DNA from: Rhodospirillales bacterium
GTDB taxonomy: Bacteria; Pseudomonadota; Alphaproteobacteria; Rhodospirillales; Defluviicoccaceae
Direction of reading: 5' to 3'
DNA: 64,000 nucleotides
Assembly (NCBI GenBank): GCA_016710335.1
Contig: JADJXQ010000001.1
Coordinates: 248,001-312,000, forward strand
Part shown: in pieces, positions 54,179-61,475 of the stretch
Numbering within the stretch: the first letter of the stretch is position 1
Layout: the number at the start of each line of letters is the position of its first letter
Made by a program: the position numbers and the translations under genes
The notes under the pieces: generated by a model
Database searches by the model: none
The model's input: only the letters and a program-made list of their open reading frames with translations
What the model was told of the DNA's origin: nothing

Positions 54179-55687
54179 ATGCCGAACACCTTGCCGGATG
54201 GACGACGCCGCCCGGTCGTCACGTTCGAGGTGCTGTTCAAGCAGCACAACGGGCAGTGGCAAGGCCGAGGCACTTTTGCGGGGACGGAGCGCGAACTGGC
54301 CATCGACACGGCGCGCGCGCTGGAGCAGGACCTGACGGTCGCGCTCGTCAAGGTGGTCAAGGAGACCTACGACCCTGCGACCAACGCCACGGAGGAAACC
54401 ACCGTCTACCGCTACAGCGCCGCTGCCGCCATTGACGAGGATGCGCTCCAGGCGAGGCGCGCCCGCGCCAAGGCGCGAGAGGACGCAGCGCGCGCGCGAG
54501 AGGCTTCGCGCCGTCGGCGGCGTTTTGGCGTGTCGAATTGTGTGGCGGGGCTGCCGGCGCTGGTAAGGGCCTTTGCCGCCGGATGCTGCCGATTGGTCCG
54601 CTTCCGGCGTTACCGGACCCCTCTCCCGGCCACCGGCGCCACAACCGCCAAACGCGTACCGACGCTCGCTGCCAAACCGCCGCAGCCGGCCTGTGCCTGG
54701 GCGCAGCAGAAGCGGATCGTCAGCGGATTTCTCCGCGGCGTGGCAGATCGAATGGCGGAACTCGGCCCCGGCGCCGACAACGACATTCGCCTCGGCCTCT
54801 GCTTCTACATTTGCGGCGCCTGCTCGGCGGTGATCGAGCACCGACCCATGACCGCGGCCGACGCCAACGGCCTCATCGCCGACTGCCTGTCGGTTCTTCG
54901 GCTTCCGCGCCAGCGTGCGCTTCAGTTCGCAGCCGATCGCGAGGTCCATGTGGCGGAAAGCCCGCGGTTCAGGACCATGTTTGATCTCGGGCACGCGGCG
55001 ATGCTCGCCTACCTCAGGACTTCAACACCCAGCGCCGACAGCCTGACGCAGGCGCTCAGGACCTGGAGCGCCGCCGCACCGCAGATGCAGCCGGCTCCCC
55101 GGCGGCACGTCACGATCGTTCTGACCGAGATCCTGCACGAACCGGCGGCGATGGCGGACTCGAACGCCGATAGCGCCGCAAGGGACCGCCAAGTTCACGA
55201 CCGCATCTGCGACAGCGTGCTCCGACGGTTCAAGGGCGCAAAGGCCGGCCACGCGCCGCGCGGCATGGCGGCGGTATTCGACGACCCGACTTCTGCGGTC
55301 AAATGCGCGGTGCTCATTCAGCGGTGCGTCGACGATCACAACGCGGGGCAGAACGGGATCGCGGCGGAGGGGCCGGTGTCGTTGCGCATCGCCGTCGTCG
55401 ATCAGGCCGCGGACACCGATGGCGCCGCAGCGCGCACCGGAGCGGCGGACCTTGCCCGCACGATGATCGCCACCGCCGAACCGGGGCGCATCGTCTGCAC
55501 GGACGCTGTCCGCCGCGCCGCCGAAGCCTTGAACCTCCCGTGCGCCGCCCGCGCACCGCTGGCCACACCGGAGCGTCCTTCGCCTGTGTCATGTTGCGAG
55601 ATCATTGTGGCGCCGCGGGGCCAACAACTCCGGGAAGCGGCTTGGGTTGCGCCTACGGCTTCAGGTGCTCCTGCAGGCGGGGCATGA
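54179..55687 (+). CDS. Protein with degenerate class III nucleotidyl cyclase-like C-terminal domain
   Basis: About 502 residues. Residues ~10-75 form a small alpha/beta module (VVTFEVLFKQHNGQWQGRGT). Next come a basic helical stretch, a Cys-containing middle helical region (LGLCFYICGACSAVIEHRPM) and, from ~307, a fold resembling the class III cyclase homology domain: RHVTIVLTEIL, AVFDDPTSAVKCAVLIQRCV, VSLRIAVVDQAA and AEPGRIVCTDAVRRAAEAL. The metal-binding Asp residues of active cyclases are absent at the matching positions (TEI instead of D-I/L-xG; KAGHAPRGM instead of GDG). It is probably catalytically dead. ATG 54179 follows GGGGGCGAG. Confidence 0.55.
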   Translation: MPNTLPDGRRRPVVTFEVLFKQHNGQWQGRGTFAGTERELAIDTARALEQDLTVALVKVVKETYDPATNATEETTVYRYSAAAAIDEDALQARRARAKAREDAARAREASRRRRRFGVSNCVAGLPALVRAFAAGCCRLVRFRRYRTPLPATGATTAKRVPTLAAKPPQPACAWAQQKRIVSGFLRGVADRMAELGPGADNDIRLGLCFYICGACSAVIEHRPMTAADANGLIADCLSVLRLPRQRALQFAADREVHVAESPRFRTMFDLGHAAMLAYLRTSTPSADSLTQALRTWSAAAPQMQPAPRRHVTIVLTEILHEPAAMADSNADSAARDRQVHDRICDSVLRRFKGAKAGHAPRGMAAVFDDPTSAVKCAVLIQRCVDDHNAGQNGIAAEGPVSLRIAVVDQAADTDGAAARTGAADLARTMIATAEPGRIVCTDAVRRAAEALNLPCAARAPLATPERPSPVSCCEIIVAPRGQQLREAAWVAPTASGAPAGGA

Positions 55688-56192
55688 GCTCAACGAAGTT
55701 GCAGGGGGTGTGGCGGGAATCGAGCTGGTGGACGAGGATCTCGTCCCAGGCGTCCTTGCAGGCACCGGTTGAGCCGGGAATGGCGAACAGGTAGGTGCCG
55801 CCGGCGACGGCGCCGATGGCTCGGGACTGAATGGTGGAGGTTTTGACTTTCTGGTAGCTGATCCAGCGGAAAAGCTCGCCGAACCCGGGGATCTCCTTCT
55901 CGGCGACCGCCTTGAAGGCTTCCGGCGTGATGTCGCGGCCGGTGACGCCGGTGCCGCCGGTGGCGATGACCACGTCCACGTCGGGGTCGGCGATCCACGC
56001 CTCGAGCTGCTGCACGATGTCCGCCTGCTCGTCCTTGACGATGCGACGGTCGGCGAGACGATGGCCGGCTGCGGCGATGCGGTCGACCAGGGTCTGGCCG
56101 GAGCGGTCGGTCTCCATGGAGCGCGTGTCCGATACGGTCAGCACCGCGATGTTGACGGGGAGAAACGGGCGGCTGCCCTCGATCATGGCCAT
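55653..56192 (-). CDS. moaB: Molybdenum cofactor biosynthesis protein B
   Basis: A 179-residue MoaB: VNIAVLTVSDTRSMETDRSG, VDVVIATGGTGVTGRDITPE, EIPGFGELFRWISYQKVKTS, FAIPGSTGACKDAWDEILVH and the C-terminal RHTPCNFVELMPRL. MoaB/MogA-type proteins act on molybdopterin (adenylylation) in cofactor synthesis. The C-terminus overlaps the opposing cyclase-like gene by 35 bp. No other mo(a/b/d/e) gene is nearby. ATG 56192 is used; ATG 56186 is two codons inside. Confidence 0.93.
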   Translation of the reverse strand: MAMIEGSRPFLPVNIAVLTVSDTRSMETDRSGQTLVDRIAAAGHRLADRRIVKDEQADIVQQLEAWIADPDVDVVIATGGTGVTGRDITPEAFKAVAEKEIPGFGELFRWISYQKVKTSTIQSRAIGAVAGGTYLFAIPGSTGACKDAWDEILVHQLDSRHTPCNFVELMPRLQEHLKP

Positions 56193-56254
56193 GGCGCAAG
56201 ACTCCTCGCTGGACGGCTGATGCAGCCGTTCATTTCATCCGAAAGCATCGCACA

Positions 56255-57649
56255 CTAGTGTCCGCCGCGGGCATCCCGCGACAACGGCGGAAACGCCGGC
56301 TCCCTGCCCTCCTCCTGGCGTACGGCGGGGTTGTATTTGAGACAGTTGGGGATGCAGTCGCACTCGACGGCGATCTTCATCGCGCCGATGCGACCGTCGT
56401 GGCGGAGCTGGAACAGCCGCGGCACCACCCGATCGCGCATGGACTCCGGGTCGATGGTGTTGACGTAGACACGGGTCCCGCCTTCGAACCCCGCCGGCGT
56501 CGTCAGGCGCCACTTGAGCAGAACCCGCCACGGCATCGCGACATCGGCGTCCGGCGGCTTGTAGTACCACTCCTCATTGCAGGGCACTTCCGGCCCGGTC
56601 GCCGCGTGACAGGCGTGGACCAGGTCGGAGATGCCGCGCAGCGCCTCGACGGAATGGTTCCACGGCTGGCTGCGCTCGCTCTTGGAAAAGACCTCCAGGG
56701 TCGGGTAACGGTGGCCGAACCCGGCGAAGGCGATGGCGTGGTCGTTCTCGGCGATGACCAGGTTGTGATAGGCGGCGAAGTTGACGGCGGCGTCGTTGTA
56801 GATGTTGGGGTTGGCGCGCGCCAGGCGGATCTCGATCTCGCTCTGCACGCCGCGTTCGTCGATCGCCACCAGTTGCTTGTGGAGGTGGTCGAAGGAGGCG
56901 CCGGCCGGCCGCAGCCAGTTCTGGAACACGGCGACATAGCGGACGTAGCGGTTGTCCAGGTAGATGTCGCGCACCGCGTCGATGGTGAAGCGCATGTACT
57001 CGTAATGCTCGTCCGGGGTCAGCGATCCGGATGAGGCCAGCTGGTTGTCGAAGCGCGCCCCTTCGGTGAAATGGCGGCGAGCGACGATCAGCTCATGGCC
57101 GCCGCCGAAGAAGGCGTTCGACATCTGGAACCGCTGTTCGGCGGGGATGCGCTCGATATCGAGGGGCGTCATGCCTGACGCCTTCAGGCGCGCTTCCAGA
57201 ATGGCGAGAACGTGGCGCCGTCCCAACTCGGTCGCCAGGTAAGCGTGCATGCGGGACTGCACGAGATCGGGGATCGCGTAGCCGAAATTCTTCTGCCAGT
57301 ACTCGAAGGAGACGATTTCGAAAAGGTTCGGGATGCGGCGGTATTCGGCGACCGTATCCGACAGCTCCTCGGCGCGCAGACCGCGGAGGGTAACGAACCC
57401 GGCCTCGGTGGCCACCAGCCGTGCCTTCTCCGGCGGCGTTTCCAGGTAGCGCCCGCTGCAGAAGGCGCAATGGGCGGTGTGGTCGTTTGGGCTCAAGGCG
57501 TTGGGGTTGGCGTTGCTGTTGCCGAGGGGACGATTTGCGCGGCCGGGAACCGTCCACACCTCGGTGCCGGTGAACGGGTTGACCTGCTTGATGGTGCCGT
57601 CGGCCATGCGCATCAGGTAGTTCGACTGGGGAATGAGCTCAGGAAGCAT
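56255..57649 (-). CDS. DUF4921 family protein (GalT/HIT-like fold)
   Basis: A 464-residue protein resembling galactose-1-phosphate uridylyltransferase. It has an N-terminal Cys pair (TAHCAFCSGRYLETPPE), a possible zinc site; a HIT-like active-site segment GASFDHLHKQLVAIDERG (H-x-H-x-Q); and WYYKPPDADVAMPWRVLLKW. DUF4921 proteins have no established reaction; a nucleotidyl transfer or hydrolysis is plausible from the fold. ATG 57649 starts MLPELIPQSNYLMR and overlaps the end of the JAMM gene by 11 bp, so the two are co-translated. It ends 62 bp before moaB's start side on the same strand. Confidence 0.8.
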   Translation of the reverse strand: MLPELIPQSNYLMRMADGTIKQVNPFTGTEVWTVPGRANRPLGNSNANPNALSPNDHTAHCAFCSGRYLETPPEKARLVATEAGFVTLRGLRAEELSDTVAEYRRIPNLFEIVSFEYWQKNFGYAIPDLVQSRMHAYLATELGRRHVLAILEARLKASGMTPLDIERIPAEQRFQMSNAFFGGGHELIVARRHFTEGARFDNQLASSGSLTPDEHYEYMRFTIDAVRDIYLDNRYVRYVAVFQNWLRPAGASFDHLHKQLVAIDERGVQSEIEIRLARANPNIYNDAAVNFAAYHNLVIAENDHAIAFAGFGHRYPTLEVFSKSERSQPWNHSVEALRGISDLVHACHAATGPEVPCNEEWYYKPPDADVAMPWRVLLKWRLTTPAGFEGGTRVYVNTIDPESMRDRVVPRLFQLRHDGRIGAMKIAVECDCIPNCLKYNPAVRQEEGREPAFPPLSRDARGGH

Positions 57650-58103
57650 GCGACTGCGGCCCTCTCCAAGAAGCGTCGAACGTGACAGGGCGGAAGCGGT
57701 GGCCGCCGGGCTCGGGGCGGTGCGCGCGCATGTCAACGACGCGCCCGCCCGCGACGGAGACGATTACCCAGACCAGGTCCGGCTCGAACGCCATCTCCGC
57801 ATCCCGCGCCGACGGCTCCGCCGGATGATCGGGATGGGAGTGGTAGTGGCCGACGATGCGCTCCGGCCCCTCCCCCAGTTCCCGCATCAAGGCGAAGCGA
57901 ACCGCCGGATCCACCTCGAAGCGGTCGCGGCGCGGCTCGGTGGCCACGTTGCGGCTGGCGACGGCGCGGGTGACGCGAATACGGTCGCTGGCGCTGTCTT
58001 CGTTGTCCGTCCGACCGATCAGCAGGCCGCAGCACTCCTCCGGATAGGCGGCCTCGGCGGCCGCGGCTATCTCCTCGACGACGGCGCCGGGAACAATGAT
58101 CAT
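57639..58103 (-). CDS. JAMM/MPN+ metalloprotease (Mov34/M67 family)
   Basis: A 154-residue JAMM domain. The metal-binding set is complete: Glu22/23 in YPEECCGLLIG, and H-x-H-x7-S-x2-D in HYHSHPDHPAEPSARD (His88, His90, Ser98, Asp101). JAMM enzymes cleave isopeptide or peptide bonds next to ubiquitin-like proteins; bacterial members often sit with ThiS/MoaD-like and E1-like genes. None is present here; the neighbours are a small membrane protein (ATGA overlap upstream) and a DUF4921 protein (11-bp overlap downstream). The substrate is unknown. It starts MIIVPGAVVEEI. Confidence 0.87.
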   Translation of the reverse strand: MIIVPGAVVEEIAAAAEAAYPEECCGLLIGRTDNEDSASDRIRVTRAVASRNVATEPRRDRFEVDPAVRFALMRELGEGPERIVGHYHSHPDHPAEPSARDAEMAFEPDLVWVIVSVAGGRVVDMRAHRPEPGGHRFRPVTFDASWRGPQSHAS

Positions 58104-58441
58104 GGGGTGATCTGGATCGTGCCCAGTTCCGCGCCGGTGCCGGTGTCGATCACGATGATCCGCTCGCAGAGACCGGCGGGCCCGGTGCGCAGATAAAGTC
58201 GCGATCCGTCCGGGCGCATGTCGACCACATTGCAGCCGGCCGGCAGGACCAGACGAGCCGTGCCGAAGCCGGGCTGAGGCGGCCGAGGAGCAACCGCAAC
58301 GGCGCTGGCCGGCTCTTCTTCGGTCCCCGCGATATTCGTGATAAAGCCATAGAACAGAAGGACGAAGCTGAGCACGATGAGGGCGCCGAGGCCGATGACG
58401 AGGCCCTTCATGGCGCGCATGGGATCGAGTTGTCTCTGCAT
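58100..58441 (-). CDS. Small single-pass membrane protein of unknown function
   Basis: About 113 residues: a short basic N-terminus, one transmembrane helix (GLVIGLGALIVLSFVLLFYG) and a periplasmic part with GTARLVLPAGCNVVDMRPDG and an IIVIDTGTGAELGTIQI end. It resembles small membrane proteins that precede a JAMM gene in Rhodospirillales, but I cannot name a family with confidence. ATG 58441 overlaps the ATG of rluD on the other strand (shared CATG); GTG 58453 and internal ATGs are alternatives. Its stop overlaps the JAMM start (ATGA), so the three genes form one operon. Confidence 0.7.
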   Translation of the reverse strand: MQRQLDPMRAMKGLVIGLGALIVLSFVLLFYGFITNIAGTEEEPASAVAVAPRPPQPGFGTARLVLPAGCNVVDMRPDGSRLYLRTGPAGLCERIIVIDTGTGAELGTIQITP

Positions 58442-59411
58442 GTCGGACACCACTTACACCGTGCATGTCGGGGACGACAAGGCCGGTCTGCGCCTTGATC
58501 GGCTGCTCGCGGAGGCGCTGCCGCAGCATTCACGAACCCGGCTGCAGGCCCTCATTCAGGAGGGCGGCGTGCGGGAGGCAGACGTTGCGGCGGTGCGCGA
58601 CCCCGCGGTTCGCGTCCGCGCCGGCGCCACGTACGAGGTGGCGGTGCCGGCCGCGACAGCGGCGACGCTCGAACCGCAACCGTTGGCGCTCGCGGTGGTC
58701 TACGAAGACGACGACGTGATCGTCGTCGACAAGCCGGCAGGTCTGGTGGTTCATCCGGGCGCCGGGAATGCGGATCACACCCTGGTCAACGCGCTGCTCG
58801 CACATTGCCAGGGTCGACTGGCGACGATCGGCGGCCCGCTGCGTCCCGGCATCGTCCACCGCCTGGACAAGGACACGAGCGGCCTTCTAGTGGCGGCAAA
58901 AACCGACGGCGCGTACATGTCCCTGGTCGCCCAGTTTTCGGCGCACAGCGTGCAGCGCGTTTATCATGCGGCGGTGTGGGGCGTGCCGGCGCGCCGCCAC
59001 GGCCACATCGACGCGGCGATCGGACGCGATCCGCGGCACCGCAAGCGCATGGCGGTGGTTCGAACCGGCGGCAAGCCGGCCAAGACCGGCTACCGAGTAA
59101 TGGCCCGCTACGGCGACGGCCTCGCCAGCCTGGCGGAGTGCCGGCCCTACACCGGGCGTACCCACCAGATTCGTGTTCACATGGCCGCCTCCGGGCACCC
59201 GCTCATCGGCGACGCCCTGTATGGCGGCGGGCCGAGGCGGGCGTCCGTCACCGGCGATGCGGTGCGGGGGGCCGTCGTGAGCCTGGGGCGGCAGGCGCTT
59301 CACGCGCATTTGATCGGATTTCTGCATCCGGCGCGGCGCGTCGCGATGTCTTTCACGTCGGATTTCCCAAGCGACTTCAGGATGCTCATCGACACATTGG
59401 AGCACCTATAG
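58440..59411 (+). CDS. rluD: 23S rRNA pseudouridine synthase RluD
   Basis: A 323-residue RluA-family enzyme. It has an N-terminal S4 domain (RLDRLLAEALPQHSRTRLQA) and the catalytic Asp in GIVHRLDKDTSGLLVAAKT. VYEDDDVIVVDKPAGLVVHP and YTGRTHQIRVHMAASGHPLI are also conserved. It makes pseudouridines in helix 69 of 23S rRNA. The rluD-rpoH order is conserved in many Alphaproteobacteria. ATG 58440 overlaps the start of the divergent membrane protein; the frame is open upstream to 58377, but the added part is not S4-like. Confidence 0.93.
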   Translation: MSDTTYTVHVGDDKAGLRLDRLLAEALPQHSRTRLQALIQEGGVREADVAAVRDPAVRVRAGATYEVAVPAATAATLEPQPLALAVVYEDDDVIVVDKPAGLVVHPGAGNADHTLVNALLAHCQGRLATIGGPLRPGIVHRLDKDTSGLLVAAKTDGAYMSLVAQFSAHSVQRVYHAAVWGVPARRHGHIDAAIGRDPRHRKRMAVVRTGGKPAKTGYRVMARYGDGLASLAECRPYTGRTHQIRVHMAASGHPLIGDALYGGGPRRASVTGDAVRGAVVSLGRQALHAHLIGFLHPARRVAMSFTSDFPSDFRMLIDTLEHL

Positions 59412-59511
59412 ATTTCCCTATACTCGACCGCTGAAGTACATTATCCTTTCCTCAAGGAACGCCGCGGTTTATCGTTGGCATCTGGCGAACGGAACCGCGG
59501 GCCATGAAGGA

Positions 59512-59538
59512 ACGTTTGCAGGAAGCAACGTTTGCAGA
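59512..59538. repeat. Short direct repeat in the rpoH leader
   Basis: AACGTTTGCAG occurs twice (59512-59522 and 59528-59538) with a 16-base period, within a purine-rich leader rich in GGAA steps. It lies 64-90 bp upstream of rpoH. It may affect rpoH mRNA structure; no evidence beyond position. Confidence 0.35.
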
Positions 59539-59602
59539 AAGGAAGCTTTGAGAAAGAACCCTGGCGGAAGGAACGCCGGTTAGGACACCCTGGGATACTG
59601 CG

Positions 59603-60487
59603 ATGCTGTACTCTGAGTTCGACACGGATCTGTCGCCCGAACGCAACCTGTCCCGCTACCTTCAGCGCATCCGCGCATTTCCGATGCTGCCTGCGGAGGA
59701 GGAGGAGCGCCTCGCCCGCCGTTGGGTCGAGCACGGCGACGGGAACGCGGCGCACGTGCTGGTGACCAGCCATCTGCGCCTTGTCGCCAAGATCGCCATG
59801 GGCTACCGGGGCTATGGCCTGCCGTTGGGAGAACTGATCTCCGAAGGCAACGTTGGGATGATGCAAGCTGTCAAGCGTTTCGATCCTGACCGTGGCTTCC
59901 GGCTCGCCACCTATGCCATGTGGTGGATCCGCGCCGCCATTCAAGAGTACATCCTGCACTCCTGGTCGCTGGTCAAGATCGGCACCACGGCGGCGCAGAA
60001 AAAGCTGTTCTTCAATCTGCGCAAGCTCAAGGGCCAGATGCAGGCGATGGAGGAGGGCGACTTGACGCCCGACCATGTCTCCGGCATCTCCGAACGTCTC
60101 GGGGTGTCGGCCACCGAGGTGGTGCAGATGAACCGCCGCATCGCCAGCCCCGACATGTCGCTCAACGCCCCGTTGCGTGAGGAGGGCGAGGGCGAATGGC
60201 AGGACTGGCTGGTCGACACCGATGACAACCAGGAAACCCGGGTCGGCGAGGACGAGGAGTTTCAGCGGCGGCGGCGATTGCTGGTCGGCGCCATGGAGAC
60301 GCTGACGGATCGCGAACGCGAGATCATCGCGGAGCGCCGTCTGAAGGACGACCCGGCGACCCTGGAGAACCTCAGCCAGCGCTTCGGCATCTCCCGCGAA
60401 CGGGTGCGGCAGATCGAAGCCAAGGCCTTCGAGAAGCTGCAGAAATCGGTCCGCAACACCGTCATCGACCAGCGCCTGGCGTTCTAG
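59603..60487 (+). CDS. rpoH: RNA polymerase heat-shock sigma factor RpoH (sigma-32)
   Basis: A 294-residue sigma-32. Region 2 includes LVTSHLRLVAKIAMGYRGYG, ISEGNVGMMQAVKRFDPDRG and TYAMWWIRAAIQEYILHSWS. The RpoH box is present (AAQKKLFFNLRKLK). Region 4 has DREREIIAERRLKDDPATLE and FGISRERVRQIEAKAFEKLQ. It directs transcription of chaperone and protease genes after heat shock. The 191-bp leader contains purine-rich direct repeats. It follows rluD, as in many relatives, and converges on a small membrane protein gene. Confidence 0.95.
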   Translation: MLYSEFDTDLSPERNLSRYLQRIRAFPMLPAEEEERLARRWVEHGDGNAAHVLVTSHLRLVAKIAMGYRGYGLPLGELISEGNVGMMQAVKRFDPDRGFRLATYAMWWIRAAIQEYILHSWSLVKIGTTAAQKKLFFNLRKLKGQMQAMEEGDLTPDHVSGISERLGVSATEVVQMNRRIASPDMSLNAPLREEGEGEWQDWLVDTDDNQETRVGEDEEFQRRRRLLVGAMETLTDREREIIAERRLKDDPATLENLSQRFGISRERVRQIEAKAFEKLQKSVRNTVIDQRLAF

Positions 60488-60551
60488 GGGCGACGGAACG
60501 GATACGGCGGCGCGCCACGAAGCGCTGACGGAAAACCTTCTGCGTCCGCCG

Positions 60552-60815
60552 TCAGGCACGCCGGCGGCGAAATGGCCACCCGAGGCGCACGCCGCGGTCG
60601 GGATGGCGGATCAGGGTCGGCACCACCACAGACGCGGAGACGATGACCATGGCTGCCGGCAACAGCAGCCATAGGGTGTCGCGGAACGCGCGACCGATCA
60701 GATCCACTGCGACGTAGAGGCCGAACCCCAGATAGAGGATCGCCGACACCCGCTCCACCTCGCGCAGAGCCACTGCGAACCAGTGGCCGACGGCGGCGCT
60801 GCCCGGGGATTTCAT
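60552..60815 (-). CDS. Small membrane protein, 87 aa
   Basis: A short frame: MKSPGSAAVGHWFAVALREV, then SAILYLGFGLYVAVDLIG and TLWLLLPAAMVIVSASVVVP as two membrane helices, and a basic tail (HPDRGVRLGWPFRRRRA). The helices and basic end fit a two-pass inner-membrane protein with an inside C-terminus. I do not recognise a family. It lies 29 bp after the yjbQ stop on the same strand and may be co-transcribed. The longer frame upstream is shadow of yjbQ. Its stop falls in a weak CTGACGG/CCGTCAG hairpin after rpoH. Confidence 0.6.
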   Translation of the reverse strand: MKSPGSAAVGHWFAVALREVERVSAILYLGFGLYVAVDLIGRAFRDTLWLLLPAAMVIVSASVVVPTLIRHPDRGVRLGWPFRRRRA

Positions 60816-60844
60816 CGATTGCCTGCGGTCCCCGGCGGTGGCGG

Positions 60845-61282
60845 TCAGCCGACGCCGATCACGGTGACCTCGATCGGCCGCCTGCGAGGCTTGTTGTCGT
60901 GATTGATGACGATGACCTGCTGCCAGGTTCCGAGGCGCAACCGGCCCGCGCGCACCGGCACGACCAGGGACGGCCCCAGCAGCGCCGCCTGGACGTGGCT
61001 GTGGCCGTTGCCGTCGTGCCACGTCATCTCGTGGGCATACGCCAGGTCCGGCGGCGCCAATCGGCGGATGGCGTCCTTGAGGTCGGCGACAGCGCCCGGC
61101 TCGTACTCGATGGTGGTGATCGACGCCGTGGAGCCGATCGCCACCACATGGGCGCTGCCGGCCTTGACGCCGGTCCCGGCGACGATTTTGGCGACGGCAT
61201 CGGTGATGTCGGCAATGTCCGGCCCGGTTGCGAGAGACACTTCGAACGACCCGCATTGCACCACCACATCGCCAGCGCCCAT
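60845..61282 (-). CDS. yjbQ: YjbQ family protein (secondary thiamine-phosphate synthase)
   Basis: A 145-residue UPF0047/YjbQ protein: VVVQCGSFEVSLATGPDIAD, GSAHVVAIGSTASITTIEYE, YAHEMTWHDGNGHSHVQAAL with the conserved His cluster, LLGPSLVVPVRAGRLRLGTW and QQVIVINHDNKPRRRPIEVT. Some members have weak thiamine-phosphate synthase activity; the real role is unknown. ATG 61282 has GGAGAGG upstream. It is divergent from gltX. Confidence 0.9.
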   Translation of the reverse strand: MGAGDVVVQCGSFEVSLATGPDIADITDAVAKIVAGTGVKAGSAHVVAIGSTASITTIEYEPGAVADLKDAIRRLAPPDLAYAHEMTWHDGNGHSHVQAALLGPSLVVPVRAGRLRLGTWQQVIVINHDNKPRRRPIEVTVIGVG

Positions 61283-61475
61283 TGCTCCTCTCCTCGCTCC
61301 GGATGTTGCCCTTTCAGGAATGCTAGCACGGCTGCGGCTGCGAAGCATCGCCGCCGGTGTCGCGCCGTAACGGGCGTCGCCGTCGCTGACGTCGTCTCCG
61401 GCAGTGGCGGTGGCAGGGAAACGTGATAAACCACTGTCGGCGCCGCAACCTTCAGCCTGGCTCGCGATCGCATCC

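Noticed and set aside
60525..60555. CTGACGG/CCGTCAG hairpin after rpoH as terminator
   Set aside because: Arms of 7 bp with a 17-base loop and no T-tract; it also overlaps the end of the next gene, so support is too weak to list.
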